Source of the DNA: Coenobita brevimanus
Lineage: Eukaryota; Arthropoda; Malacostraca; Decapoda; Coenobitidae
Assembly: GCA_032717465.1 (NCBI GenBank)
Contig: CM064715.1
Span: 36,451,546-36,515,545 of the forward strand
Direction: 5' to 3'
Length of the DNA stretch: 64,000 bases
Below the pieces are notes generated by a model. It was not told where the DNA came from, ran no database searches, and saw only the letters and a list, made by a program, of their open reading frames with translations. Shown here piece after piece: positions 36,051-45,980 of the stretch; positions within the stretch are counted from its first letter, which is position 1; each line of letters starts with the position of its first letter. The translations under genes were made by a program, and so were the position numbers.

Positions 36051-36346
36051 TAACCTCCGCCGAGGCTGAAGTGCAAGCATTGTAGGTATTATTTATCGAG
36101 TTAGAAGCAAAAACGTTGAAATATCCACTATTCCACAATGGTAAAGAAGCCTTTAAAAATTCCTCAATCCGGATGATGATCCGGATCACCACCAAAATCT
36201 AATGGATTGTTCCCTCTGCCATACCCTTCCCGTCCAAAATTTTTCAGCAAAATCCGTTAAAAACTATTTAAGTAATCTTGCCAACAGACAAACGAACAAA
36301 CAAACAAACCAACGCCGGCAAAAACATAACATCCTTGGCGGAGGTA
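36051..36346. mobile_element. MITE-like element with CCTCCGCC inverted ends
   Basis: Ends TAACCTCCGCCGAGG (36051-36065) and CCTTGGCGGAGGTA (36333-36346) are inverted repeats. Inside are GGATGATGATCCGGAT (about 36170-36186) and the run AACGAACAAACAAACAAACC, a style shared with the repeat at 25822-26165. The last bases CTTGGCGGAGG recur in that family. It interrupts the LINE fragment. No coding. Confidence 0.7.
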
Positions 36347-36366
36347 GTAGACCATTTGTACAATAT

Positions 36367-36883
36367 TTGTATAGGGTTGCCATAAGTCCAGATTTTCCCG
36401 GACATGTCCTGCATTTAGGTGTCAAAATCTTCGTCCGGGAAGAATTTACAAAATTCTTCAAAAGTCCGGAATTTCAGCTTCCACCACTTTTTCTCGAAAA
36501 AAATTAATATACTATTACACTCTAATGACGAGAGAGAGGGGGGGGGGGCTTCACTGTTTTCGTTAGCTGTTAAGTGTTGCCAACTTGGCTGCTTTAGTGC
36601 TCGCAGCTAGATAAAATGTCCTGCCTTTTCGTGTTGTTCAGGCACGAGCTTTTTTTTTTGTTCCTTCCATAGTGCTGTTATAGCCTTAAAATACATGATA
36701 AGTGCACACAATTATTGGCTTAGTTTTCATTTTTACACTGTAGCATTTGTTATTCTTATGATCCTATCCTGCATCTAAGGCGCTTTAGCATTTTTCAGTC
36801 ATAATCTAGCCAATTCTGTACTTTGCATGTTTTTCGTTATATTGTAGAATGATTAAAGATTGTGATACAGTACAGCAATACTG

Positions 36884-36973
<90 letters not shown>

Positions 36974-37081
36974 GTTTCATAACGTCAAAGGCCCAAAGTG
37001 TGTGTTGGGGGGCGGGGGGAACATGGGTTTCAGCGGAGGTGTCCGGTATTTTGACAGTTCAGGTATGGCAACCCTATTATA
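36367..37081. mobile_element. Non-autonomous element with TAGGGTTGCCATA ends and 13-bp flanking direct repeats
   Basis: Inverted ends TATAGGGTTGCCATA (36370-36384) and its complement ending at about 37078. The 13-bp sequence ATTTGTACAATAT occurs at 36354-36366 and again at 37082-37094, directly outside. A GTCCGG...CCGGAC-type pairing continues inward. The element holds (TG)n(TA)n at 36883-36970 and a partial copy of the module found at 61479. The end sequence is close to hAT-like CAGGGTTGCC ends, but the flank duplication is longer than 8 bp. Confidence 0.65.
36883..37012. repeat. (TG)n(TA)n array with adjoining repeated module (copy 2, partial)
   Basis: TG units (36883-36908) pass into TA units (36909-36970), then AAGGTTTCATAACGTCAAAG, which matches AAGATTTCATAACGCCAAAG at 61478. 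The second half of the module (the GGGGCCGAAGCCCC hairpin) is missing here. Confidence 0.7.
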
Positions 37082-37230
37082 ATTTGTACAATATATCAAG
37101 ATCCTTTTTCAGGTTAACGCTGTGGTCAGCTGAGTCAATGATACTCCCTATATTTGTGGTGTCATCAGCAGATTTGCTAATAGTGTTAGTCATTTATTAT
37201 CTCATCATGTTTCTCACTGACCGAACGGCT

Positions 37231-38050
37231 GCATGACACCGAACGTGAGTTAATCTCCGCCACAGAAACTACAGTCTCACCTATATCCTGTCCCTCACCT
37301 ATGACCTGTGCTTCCCCAGTGGTCTGACGTACATTACCGCCTATTTCCTGTCCCTCACCTACGACGAGCTTCCCCGGTGAACTGACTATCCCTAAAGTAA
37401 ACAGGCTGCCCATGGATAATGGTTCTGAAATATGCACTTAATCCACCAAAATCTAAACAAAAATTAGGAACAGTAGGGTGGTTTTTGGCAGAACATACAT
37501 CCCTAATAAATTTAAACTTAATTTCTTCATGACTGCTATTACCGAGTCGTCTACCAACTTCTATAGGTAAGACACTCTGGCGTCATTAAGCCCCGTCTCA
37601 TACATGCCCTGTGGCCTGCTGGATGTAGATTCATCTGACACAAATATTGATACCAAATTTTCGTAGTTTTTATTTAAATATACACATTCATCATACCTTA
37701 GTCGTATCTATTTATGGGTCAATCTCTTTTAGGCTAATTTAATGTTGATGGTCCAACAGTGAGACAAATAACAGCAAAAAAATGTAGCCTCAAGTAAGTA
37801 AACATCTATAAATCTGTGTCCAGGAATGTGCTCAGTTTCCTTATGTCAGCTCGACAACACCAAAACGAGCGGACGGTAGTGATGCAACAACTGTAAGCAG
37901 AGATTATCTTTTCTCTAAGATGGCTTCATATATGAGAAAGATGCCTTTAGAAGATGCTAAGAGAAGAGATAAAGGTAAAAAAACAGGATGAAGACTTCTA
38001 CTCAGAACTGGTTGAAACGGAAACTTACGGCTAGTTAGTTGTAAAAGTAA
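37231..38050. other. Unassigned stretch
   Basis: The minus-strand frame 37437-37186 contains two similar short peptides (GEGQEIG and GEGQDIGE), reflecting a duplicated TCCTGTCCCTCACCTA at about 37277 and 37345. No family recognised. The remainder is AT-rich without signal. Confidence 0.3.
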
Positions 38051-38373
38051 ATAGACGAGAGAATTTGCAAATGGAAATCGATGAAATTAAGAATGAGTTA
38101 CGCAAACAGAAGGGAAAAATGAAGAATTGATTAAGGAAATAAACAGAAAAGCTACAACAATAGATGAACTATCAGCTGAGGTAAATTCATTGAGAACGAT
38201 GGTTAGTGAAATGGAATGTACAGTTGTCAACCTCGAGAGAACTATGAATGACTTCAGAAATGACACGGAGAAAATCAGGCAAGCAAGCAGTGTGACAGAC
38301 CAAAGTAGTAGTACTGAAGAGAAAATAACACATGTAAATGAAATGATGAGAAATTGCAATGATGAGGTACAGT
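38051..38373 (+). pseudogene. Coiled-coil protein fragment, possibly LINE ORF1
   Basis: Plus-strand text from about 38060 (LQMEIDEIKNEL), one frame change near 38120, then 38127-38373: INRKATTIDELSAEVNSL and MVSEMECTVVNLERTMND, with clear heptad periodicity. A coiled coil before a nucleic-acid-binding domain is common in LINE ORF1 proteins; no such domain is visible. The frame is cut by the hAT insertion whose 8-bp duplication starts at 38366. The flanking DNA resumes at 41049 but is not readable as protein with confidence. It could also be a host-gene exon; I consider LINE origin more likely. Confidence 0.4.
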
Positions 38374-38665
38374 CAGGGCCGGTCCTTCCTATACGCTCAC
38401 TACGCTCAGTGCGTAGGGCCTCCGACCAATAAATAAAAATTAAAAAAATGAAGTACATCGAAAATGGTGCTTATATTGATTAACTGGTTCCACGTGCATG
38501 AACGTTGTATAAGCAATAATAACTGAATCATTGCAAGCAAAAATTATATTGGTCTTTTAGAGTAACAAAAAGCATTGGTATTTAGAAATTTGCTTAGTGG
38601 GATTTAACATTAAATTCTGATGGCTATACTGAGTGCTCCACTACAGGAGATCAGCCGAGTTGCTG

Positions 38666-39040
38666 ACAGTGTTGCCACACGTACGATAATTATCGTATGT
38701 GTACGTAACATTGCCTCTGGAACGATGTACGATACCATTTTCTATTATCGTACGGTTTGTACGATAATTTTGGGTTGAAAGCTAGCATGGCAGTAAATTT
38801 TGTGGCCACACATTCTAATGCTGAATGTGAAAAAGTATTCAGCAAAGTTAATCTTCTCAAAACCAAGCTAAGAAATAGGCTAAAAACCAAAATTGTAAAT
38901 TGAGGTCTTCTTTCATCAGAAAGCCTAAAAAATTCACGAGGGTCATGTGTCAAATTTACTTACTCTAAAGATATGCTTGCACGGAGAGCTAATCATGCAC
39001 AGTTGGTACAGTTTGACAGATGAGGATCTTAAAGGCTAAT
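38666..39040 (+). pseudogene. hAT transposase C-terminal fragment
   Basis: Encodes HSNAECEKVFSKVNLLKTKL (about 38812-38875), one of the best-conserved parts of the hAT dimerisation domain, followed by a stop (TGA near 38901) and SESLKNSRGSCVKF. It is preceded by CAGTGTTGCCACACGTACG (38668 on), which looks like a different hAT end, and by a palindrome around ACGATAATTATCGT (about 38689). It could be a nested fragment of another hAT or the host hAT's own remnant. The opposite end of a nested element was not found. Confidence 0.6.
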
Positions 39041-39164
39041 GTAATGGTGATCACTGAAAATATTTTTCTTTAATGGTCTTACCGAGTTATTATATGCAAG
39101 AGTAAGAATATTTCTATGAATTATCTATTTAAGGTCTATGGACTGCATTCTGCTGCTATACTCC

Positions 39165-39365
39165 ATTTCACCGAGTCTGGCACCGTTAGTGATGTCCGCA
39201 ACACCTATAGCATTCATAAAGGTCCTCAGCACTGGATATACCTTTTTGTATTGCCTTTATATAGGTTCTCAAGGTAATATAAAAGAGGCTCACCTAATGC
39301 AGAGGATTTACATCAACAGTACAGGCGTTGACGACATCACTGATGGTGCCAGACACGGTGAAAAT
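39165..39365. repeat. Short inverted-repeat element (MITE-like)
   Basis: About 40-base inverted ends: TTTCACCGAGTCTGGCACC...AGTGATGTC...CAAC...CCT on the left (39167-39207) pairs with the right side (about 39322-39364) with few mismatches. The spacer is about 115 bases. Target duplication not clear. Confidence 0.65.
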
Positions 39366-40285
39366 GAGAATAGGTTACCGGAAGGCCACAGATAATGTTG
39401 AGTGACGGCGTGATGACTTGGATTACTTACACTGCATGTCTTGGTGTGTTCCGAGTATTTTGTCTTCTTCTTACCTCATTCCACTTCTACTTAACCCTGG
39501 TTATGGCTTCTAAGAAAGATGCAAGTGTCAGTGGTGGTGTCAAGTGTAAACACTGGTCTATTCCAACAAAATCAAGTCTCCTTGATTTTGGTTAATTGGT
39601 CCTACATACTACCGCAAAGACTAAACCCCTTAATAATCAGATACAGTAGCGTACTAAGGGGGGGCAGGGGGGCGGCCCGCCCCGGGTGACAGCCATAGGG
39701 AGTAACATTTAGCTGAATGGTAACTTTTTCATTTTACTTGCTGTCATTAGTATCAACAGAGAGCTTGAGAAGCATCTCAGCTATGATGATGTAAGAGACG
39801 ACTTCGCCTCAAAAAGATGCAGGAGGGTGAAAGTCTAAATTAATTGCTAAACTTCCTTGTGTAATAATAATAATATTCATTATCGCTACTTATAGTATAA
39901 CATTAGAATCTTCAATCTTTCTGTGGATTATGATTACTTATATATGAGCGCCTACAGCGTTTTGGTGTAGATTTCAGAATTATTACCGATTATAATGGTA
40001 TTTTTACTGATGTTACATGTTTTTGTTTCAGTATTTTTATTGCAACCTATATGCCACTATTAGGCATTTTAGCTCTAAATTTTTCCTTTTCTAAATAGTA
40101 GTAATTCACAATCTTACAAAATATATAATGTTGTAGTCTTTTTGTCACTATGGAGTTATATGGCAATGACCATTTCTGTTTTTATATATCTGATTAATAA
40201 TTATTTGTAAATTATAGTTTCACACAAGGTATCATTATTTTATTATTATTCAAAGAATAAAAGATTAAGCAGTGTAAGTTTTTTA

Positions 40286-40906
40286 AGGCGGCATCACACT
40301 AGACCAAAAGTGGCTAACATGCGAACGGCTTTTGTGGGGCAAAACGGCTGGCAGAGACGAGTGTCCGTCATACTCGTGTTTTTTTGCGAACCGAAACAGC
40401 TAACAGTGTCGTCTGCCTTGGTATCTCGTGGTCATTCGTAAATAAACCACAACGGAGTACCCATTCTCTTTTCCTCAGTTTCCGTAAGTGCCTCACGTAC
40501 TTTAGCAACTCCAGAGCCACAAAGTAGTTTACCAGAGTTTTCCTTGCAGCAGGGTCCATATCCAAATCTGATTTCTACTTGTTGTTTGGAGACAGACGGC
40601 CTCCGAGGCTGGTCACCCGAGTGTCCAAATATTTATTTCATGTTACAAGAAAAAAAATAAAAATGAATAAATAACACAAGAATTAAACTGTATTTACTTG
40701 ACAATCTTAGTTAAAGTTTCCTTCTGTGAGTAACTGAATATTTTCTCACCAATTACAAAATTAACACAGGCTCACATGAGTTCTAATCCCACCAATATCC
40801 ATTTCGCCTCACAAGAAGAAATATCGCTCACCGTGAGTCAGTTTGGCTAGCAGCTTGCAAAACTGGCTCGCATGTTAGCCACTTTTGTCCTAGTGCGATG
40901 TCGCCT
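40286..40906. mobile_element. PIF/Harbinger-type MITE, TTA target duplication
   Basis: Inverted ends of about 40 bases: AGGCGGCATCACACTAGACC on the left pairs with AGGCGACATCGCACTAGGAC (complement strand) on the right. Both continue AAAAGTGGCTAACATGCGA. TTA lies on both flanks (40283-40285 and 40907-40909). A 3-bp TTA/TAA duplication is the hallmark of PIF/Harbinger. 621 bases, no transposase. It sits inside the hAT element. Confidence 0.85.
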
Positions 40907-41048
40907 TTACTCTACATTGCTCAGGATAGGGGTATAACTTGAGGGGTGAATATATAAGGTAGGGGGAGAAATGTAAATAAAAATTGGTGGGGGGGGGCCT
41001 CCAAATGAGATCCAGCGTAGGGCCTCAGAAAAGCTAGGACCGGCACTG

Positions 41049-41152
41049 GGTACAGTCATAAGAATAACTATCGTTACCCTTCATAGCTATGCACTATGAC
41101 ACAACGACGACGTGTTGTGGAATGACGGGACAGGAAAGTTTGTACCTCAAAC
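41049..41152. other. Flanking DNA between two hAT-type insertions
   Basis: About 100 bases carrying the right GGTACAGT copy and the left CCTCAAAC copy; it is the pre-insertion locus. It may continue the coiled-coil sequence of 38051-38373, but too short to prove. Confidence 0.4.
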
Positions 41153-41847
41153 CAGGGTTGCCAGGTGTTCCAGTACTCATGTGGCATCTATGAGTGTGAT
41201 TTATGGAATTTTCTGGCAAACTAGTTTTGAAAAATGGCAATCTTTATGACAATTACAAAATTATAATAAAAAACTGAAAATGAACCACATATTTGATATA
41301 CATTATTCAAGAAAATAAAATAAAATGGCAGTTTTTGATATTTACAAAAATTAAAATAGAGCTGAACCATACATTTCACATGTTTTACTGCAGCTCAGAC
41401 TCTCAAGTAAACGAGAGACGGTGACTGAGTCTGACGAATTCTTGTGTTTGACCGCTCAGAGAGAGGCTGAGGCACCGTCACTGAGTGAGCGAGCATGCAG
41501 CTGGACACGATAACATATGCTGAGCCTCGCATCTACAGTACAGCCAGACGTGTCACACGCTCCACCAATAGTCGCCGCTCTGTCTCAGTGGCAAGTACTT
41601 ACCAACATTATCAAAAAAACGTAAATAATGGCAGTGGAGAGTTTTTAAGTTTTAATTTTAATTTTTAATTCTCCCAAGATAAATTTGGATATCTCTGGCA
41701 ATTTGTGGCACAAAATGGCAAACCGGCTACAAATTATGGCATATTTATGGCATAAATTATTTTGTGCCACAAAAAAATGGCAGTTTTTCGGGAAATACGA
41801 GATTTCTGGCAAAAAATTGCCATTTATGGCACGACCTGGCAACCCTG
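41153..41847. mobile_element. hAT-type MITE with perfect 8-bp target duplication
   Basis: Both ends are CAGGGTTGCCAGGT (perfect inverted repeats), flanked by CCTCAAAC at 41145-41152 and 41848-41855. CAGGGTTGCC is a classic hAT end. The interior is AT-rich with repeated ATGGCA/TGGCAAA motifs, including ATTTATGGCA near the right end. No transposase. 695 bases. Confidence 0.88.
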
Positions 41848-41855
41848 CCTCAAAC

Positions 41856-42203
41856 CCGTCAGTGTCGGTTATGTGAGACACAGTTATTAGAATTTGTGCT
41901 AGAGGCAATAAAAACTAATTAGATCGTTTGACCTCTGTGCATAGAGACAATACACTTTCTTATCCGGCACCGAATTCATTAAATAAAAATATAACCGAAT
42001 GGTCTGAAGTCGGCAGCACACATGCAGACGGGCAATGAGTATGTGCACCCATGCCAGACGTATGATGGTACTTCAGCCGATACAAGCCAAGTTAGTATAT
42101 TTCAGTGTAATAATGATATGTATTGCTTTCTACATAAAATTAATGTTGAATAGAAGGAAAATAATAATACATATTCAGTCTCATTGTTTTAATATTTAGT
42201 ATA
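41856..42203. other. Unassigned DNA before the LTR element
   Basis: No coding or terminal repeats seen; AT-rich toward the right. GTATA at 42199-42203 is the probable left target duplication of the LTR retrotransposon. Confidence 0.5.
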
Positions 42204-44324
42204 TAAAATACACACCTCCGCCACCGCCGGACCGACCACCCCACCACCCCCTACCCCACTGCTGAGCCGCAGCCCCACCACCACCCCAGGAGGACACCAC
42301 GGCAAGCCAGGTCAGAGTGAGACGAACCCAGAGCGAGAAGGGCGCCGGGACGCCCCTACCTTGAGTCCTTCTTCCGCTCAACCGACCCAACAACAACCAT
42401 GCAGGAAGAGACCAGCCTGCGAGCGGAGCAGCCTTCAACAGGTTCGAGGTGAGACTGTTCCAGGTACAGTTCCAAACAACACTGCTGTAACGGCTACCAT
42501 ACGTGCCGGGGAGGGAGCGGCCACAGTACGCCCCTCAGTTGTTTCCCCCTGTAGCTCCGCCACAACGGCCACCGTACGTGTGGGGGAAGGAGCGGCCACA
42601 GTACACCCTTCAGCTACAGCCACATCTGGAGACAGCCTCGGAGCATCAGCTATTGAGCGTGCACCGACTGGCAAAGGAAGGAGAAGTGGAGCCGTGATAA
42701 TGGCCACCATACGTGTCGGGGAGGGAGCGGCCACCGTACACCCCTCATCCACCTCCTCCTCCTCCTACGGGAGTAACACTGCGGTAACGGCCACCGTATG
42801 TACCGGGGAAGGAGCGGCAACCGTACGCCCTTCAGTTACTTCCCGTTGGGCAGGCAGAGCCGCGGTAATGGCCATTGTATGTACCGGGGAGGGAGTGGCC
42901 ACAGTACGCCCCTCATCTGCCTATTCCTCCTTCGAGAGCAGCACCACCACAACGGCCATCGTACGTGTGGGGGAAGGAGCGGCCACAGTACGCCCTTCAT
43001 CTGTAGTTCCTAGGGTTCTCCTGGAGGAGAAGGTCCCTTGCACGGCCGGCTCACCACCTCTTGGCTGCGTGGGACGCTTTTCTCTCTCTCCCTTCAGGTG
43101 TGGTTCCCCGGAGGTGCTGCCATTCCAACAGTGGTGGCGAGGTCCTGTCCCGGTCCTGCAGCCGACCCCTGGACGACACCAGACCCTGACGGACGCCCGG
43201 CAGAAGAGGTGCCGCAGTTCACTCTTGACGGGGCCCCGCTCTGTAGGCGACCGCAGCACCCGCACCCCCAGGGCCAGTCAACAGGCCCCAGAGCAGGTCC
43301 ACCTGGGCCCCACTCTCCCACGGCCCTCCGCCCGGAGTAAGAGGCAGCAGGCCTGTCTCCTGAAGTTGTTTGGCCCCAGCCCCGAGGGCCACCTACCAGG
43401 TCGAGGCCCCCAGACAGGAGGGCCTCCCTGCACCCCACCGATGAGGCCCCAGCACGAGGGCCACCTATCAGGTCGAGGCCCCCAGACGGGAGGGCCTCCC
43501 TGCACCCCCCTGACGAAGCAGGCTCGGGCGACGACGCCCCTGCGGGTGGTCCATTGCCTCCTGCAGGAGGGCTCTCCAGTAGGGCCCCTTCCCACGCCCA
43601 GGCGCCACCTCTGTTAGCCCAAGAACCAAGGGCATAGTGGCAACTTTAACGCATCTCCTACATCGCGCCTAAGTCTAAACCACAGAGACAGAAGTGAAAG
43701 TGACAGTGAAACAGTGAGGGCATAGTATAAAGTGACAAACAGAGTACGTGAACACCTGGGCAGAAAGTAAGGGTCAGTGATCACGGACAATAAGGCGACC
43801 GGATGTAAGGAAACATTGTGTCTATACCAGTGGCGCCTCAAAAGGAAACAAAACCAGTGAAATAGTGTCGCCGTGGCTATGCGACAATTCCGTGTGTTGC
43901 GACTTGTGCTATAACAAGTGTCTAGTAATATTAACCAACCTGACCCTTTATTCCATCAAGACATAGTGCATCCAGTCCAGAACATTAAATGACAGTTATG
44001 CCCTAACTATAATACATATGTTGTGCTCTAGTGACTATCAGTATCTGTGTATATGAATATCACTATACTCTGCCCTTAACATCCTTGTGTGTCTGTGTAC
44101 ATCTTGTATTAGAAAGCCAACTCTGTCACCCTGTCCATTCCACATCCAGTGTCTCTGTTCTTATATTGTAAGGTGTGTTAAGACAATAGATGTGTTAAGG
44201 TGTACTGCCGAGTTTTTATGCCCTGTTCCTTTGTGTGTGCTTTACTTCCAGTCTGGAAAGAGGACACCGCTCAGTTGCGGGCGTTTTTAGGACGAGAGGT
44301 TGAACTAAAAACACCCCACATAAC
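42204..44324 (+). repeat. Left (5') LTR with internal minisatellite
   Basis: About 2121 bases. A block with the text ACGTGTGGGGGAAGGAGCGG then CCACAGTACGCCCTTCA recurs about six times between 42490 and 43005, spaced roughly 70-135 bases. The 418-codon open frame here (42361-43617) is explained by these repeats and by C-rich composition; it has no known domain. A TATA-like ATAGTATAAAGTG is at about 43726. It would hold the promoter and poly(A) signal of the element. Confidence 0.92.
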
Positions 44325-44325
44325 A

Positions 44326-44345
44326 TTGGTGGCAAGTGGTGGTTC
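44326..44345 (+). other. Candidate primer-binding site
   Basis: TTGGTGGCAAGTGGTGG follows the 5' LTR directly. TGGTGxCAxxAGTGG-type sequences are common at this place in Gypsy elements. The tRNA was not identified. Confidence 0.45.
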
Positions 44346-44392
44346 TGGATCCGATTAAAGCACGAAGGAACACAATAAGGGAAAGTTATACA

Positions 44393-45279
44393 ATGGCAGC
44401 CAAACCTCACATCCAATTGCCAACGTTCAACCCTGAACAATATGACATTGACATCTACTTGGATATGGTTAAACCTCTCTTAGATATTGGGTTTGACACC
44501 AACAGAGAGAAAATAGCAATCACACTACCCAACCTGGGCAAAATAATCACTACTGCAGCCACAAAAATCGTCCCTGAATTAACATGGGACCAATTCTCAC
44601 ACATTGTGAAACAGGTTGTCACTCCTTCACTGGGCAGAGTTGTCACCCTTTCACAACTCGACGCCCTCACCTACGACGGCAGCCTAGACGACACTTTTGT
44701 CCAGGCACGGCGACTCGTCACTGTCGCCTATCCCGAGGCAACCACAGCCACTCGGGATCAACATACCTTTAACACCCTGCTGAGAATTTTCCCAAGCACA
44801 ATGTCAGGGAGCATTTCACTATCTATGATCCCTCTGGTGATATGGACCATGATTTGCAACTTGTACGACGCCTCCTTGCTGCCTGCCCCACACCCCAGCC
44901 TATCCACGCTGTGAGCAAATTCCCAACAACCAAGGCCCTGTCGCCCAAGCCGGGGCCTCAGCCCACCCAACCTACTATGGAGCCATCAACCACCGTCCCC
45001 AGGGCCCACCCCCAGAAGATACGCCCTAACCCCAGGGAAAACCTCAACCTCATTTCCATCAACCCCTGGGAATTTACGGCCTGTAGTCGCACCTGCCCCC
45101 TGAACGACATCTGGGAGCAGCTCAAAGCTAATCGACGCAGGACCTTCACACAAGGGTGCCGAAAGATTTCCTCCCTGGAAGACGATGCCCCACAAGGTGA
45201 CGCCTCACCCATAATATACCCAGTGCCAGGCGACGAGGAGCCCGACGAGGAAGACCACGCTCAGCAGATGGATTTTTAG
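44393..45279 (+). pseudogene. gag: Gag of the GC-rich Gypsy element, one frameshift
   Basis: Start MAAKPHIQLPTFNPEQYDI at 44393, 68 bases after the LTR. The frame is open to 44914, but the conserved text moves to the +1 frame near 44820-44840 (open 44842-45279), where a Pro-rich region (PKPGPQPTQPTMEP) leads to an acidic end (DEEPDEEDH). No zinc knuckle was seen. Gag would form the particle. The upstream in-frame Met at 44336 is possible but lies in the leader. Confidence 0.75.
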
Positions 45280-45304
45280 GCCCGCCCCCCCCCACCTCCC
45301 CACG

Positions 45305-45720
45305 GTGGCGAGGGCCACTTCACATAAGTACAGACCCCCAGTCTACGACCAAATGCGCCTGAACGGGGTCAAGGCAAGGCTTCTGGTGGACACGGGAGCT
45401 GCCAGGTCATGTCTGTACTCACATTTTTACTCCCGCCACAGTTCCGCCTTTCGCCCCCTTCTCTCCACCTCAGCCAACCTCATAGATGCAGGGGATGGTC
45501 CCCTGCCTATCCATGGAGAACACGGGCCCTGCGGACTGAAACCCACCAGCAAGCTTCCACGAGACATCCCTTCATAGTGTTTGACTCCACCTGCCGTGCA
45601 TATGACGGGTATCTGGGGCTGGACCTCCTGCAAAAGCTGCACACCACCATCAACTGTTACCAATGCTGCCTCCACTTCTGTCCAGCCCCCAACACCCCCC
45701 CCAGAAAAAACATAACCCTT
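45305..45720 (+). pseudogene. Retroviral-type aspartic protease
   Basis: RLLVDTGAARSCLYS (about 45380-45425) holds the DTG/A active site, in frame with 45305-45577. After a frame change, FIVFDSTCRAYDGYLGLDLL (about 45575-45632) supplies the second half with the G-x-D-L-L flap-end motif. It cleaves Gag-Pol. Between 45720 and 45980 the sequence is C-rich linker. Confidence 0.78.
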
Positions 45721-45980
45721 CATGCAACACATACACACCATCACCACCCACCAGTCATCTCCCCCAACCACTCTGCACATGCAGCCCACCAATCCCATCA
45801 CCCAACACCTCATCTCCTCACCCATACCCCTCACACTTTCCCTCACCTATACCACCTTCCCTTCCAACTTTTCCCGCCACCATCGCTTCCGCTATCACCA
45901 TTCCACCCCACCGCGAGGCTTAGTTACAGCAAAACAGAGCCTCTGTCCTCTTCTCCCCAGCCCTACCAATCGGGCCCCTT

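Larger units (their letters stand above)
35964..37230 (-). pseudogene. CR1/Rex-like LINE RT fragment, interrupted twice
   Basis: On the minus strand the pieces 37230-37082, 36366-36347 and 36050-35964 read in order: ISKSADDTTNIGSIIDS (FADD-type catalytic region, about 37185-37135), LKKDLDILYK, then LLLGNGIQ...MEFNVEKCKV-like text (about 36030-35995). Two non-autonomous elements at 36051-36346 and 36367-37081 lie exactly between these pieces. The reading frame is broken. It is 5'- and 3'-incomplete; the large hAT element borders the 3' side. Confidence 0.6.
38374..41048. mobile_element. hAT element with perfect 8-bp target duplication, containing nested elements
   Basis: Starts CAGGGCCGGTCCT and ends, on the other strand, CAGTGCCGGTCCT. 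GGTACAGT flanks it on both sides (38366-38373 and 41049-41056) without mismatch. Both ends also share a GCGTAGGGCCTC block at about 38421 and 41014. Length 2675 bases, including at least one later insertion (40286-40906). No intact transposase. Unlabelled parts (39041-39164, 39366-40285, 40907-41000) are AT-rich without recognised motifs. Confidence 0.88.

Noticed and set aside
42361..43617. 418-codon plus-strand frame with repeated GEGAATVRPS-like peptides
   Set aside because: It lies wholly within an LTR, is mirrored in the other LTR and on the opposite strand, and follows from the minisatellite and C-rich composition.
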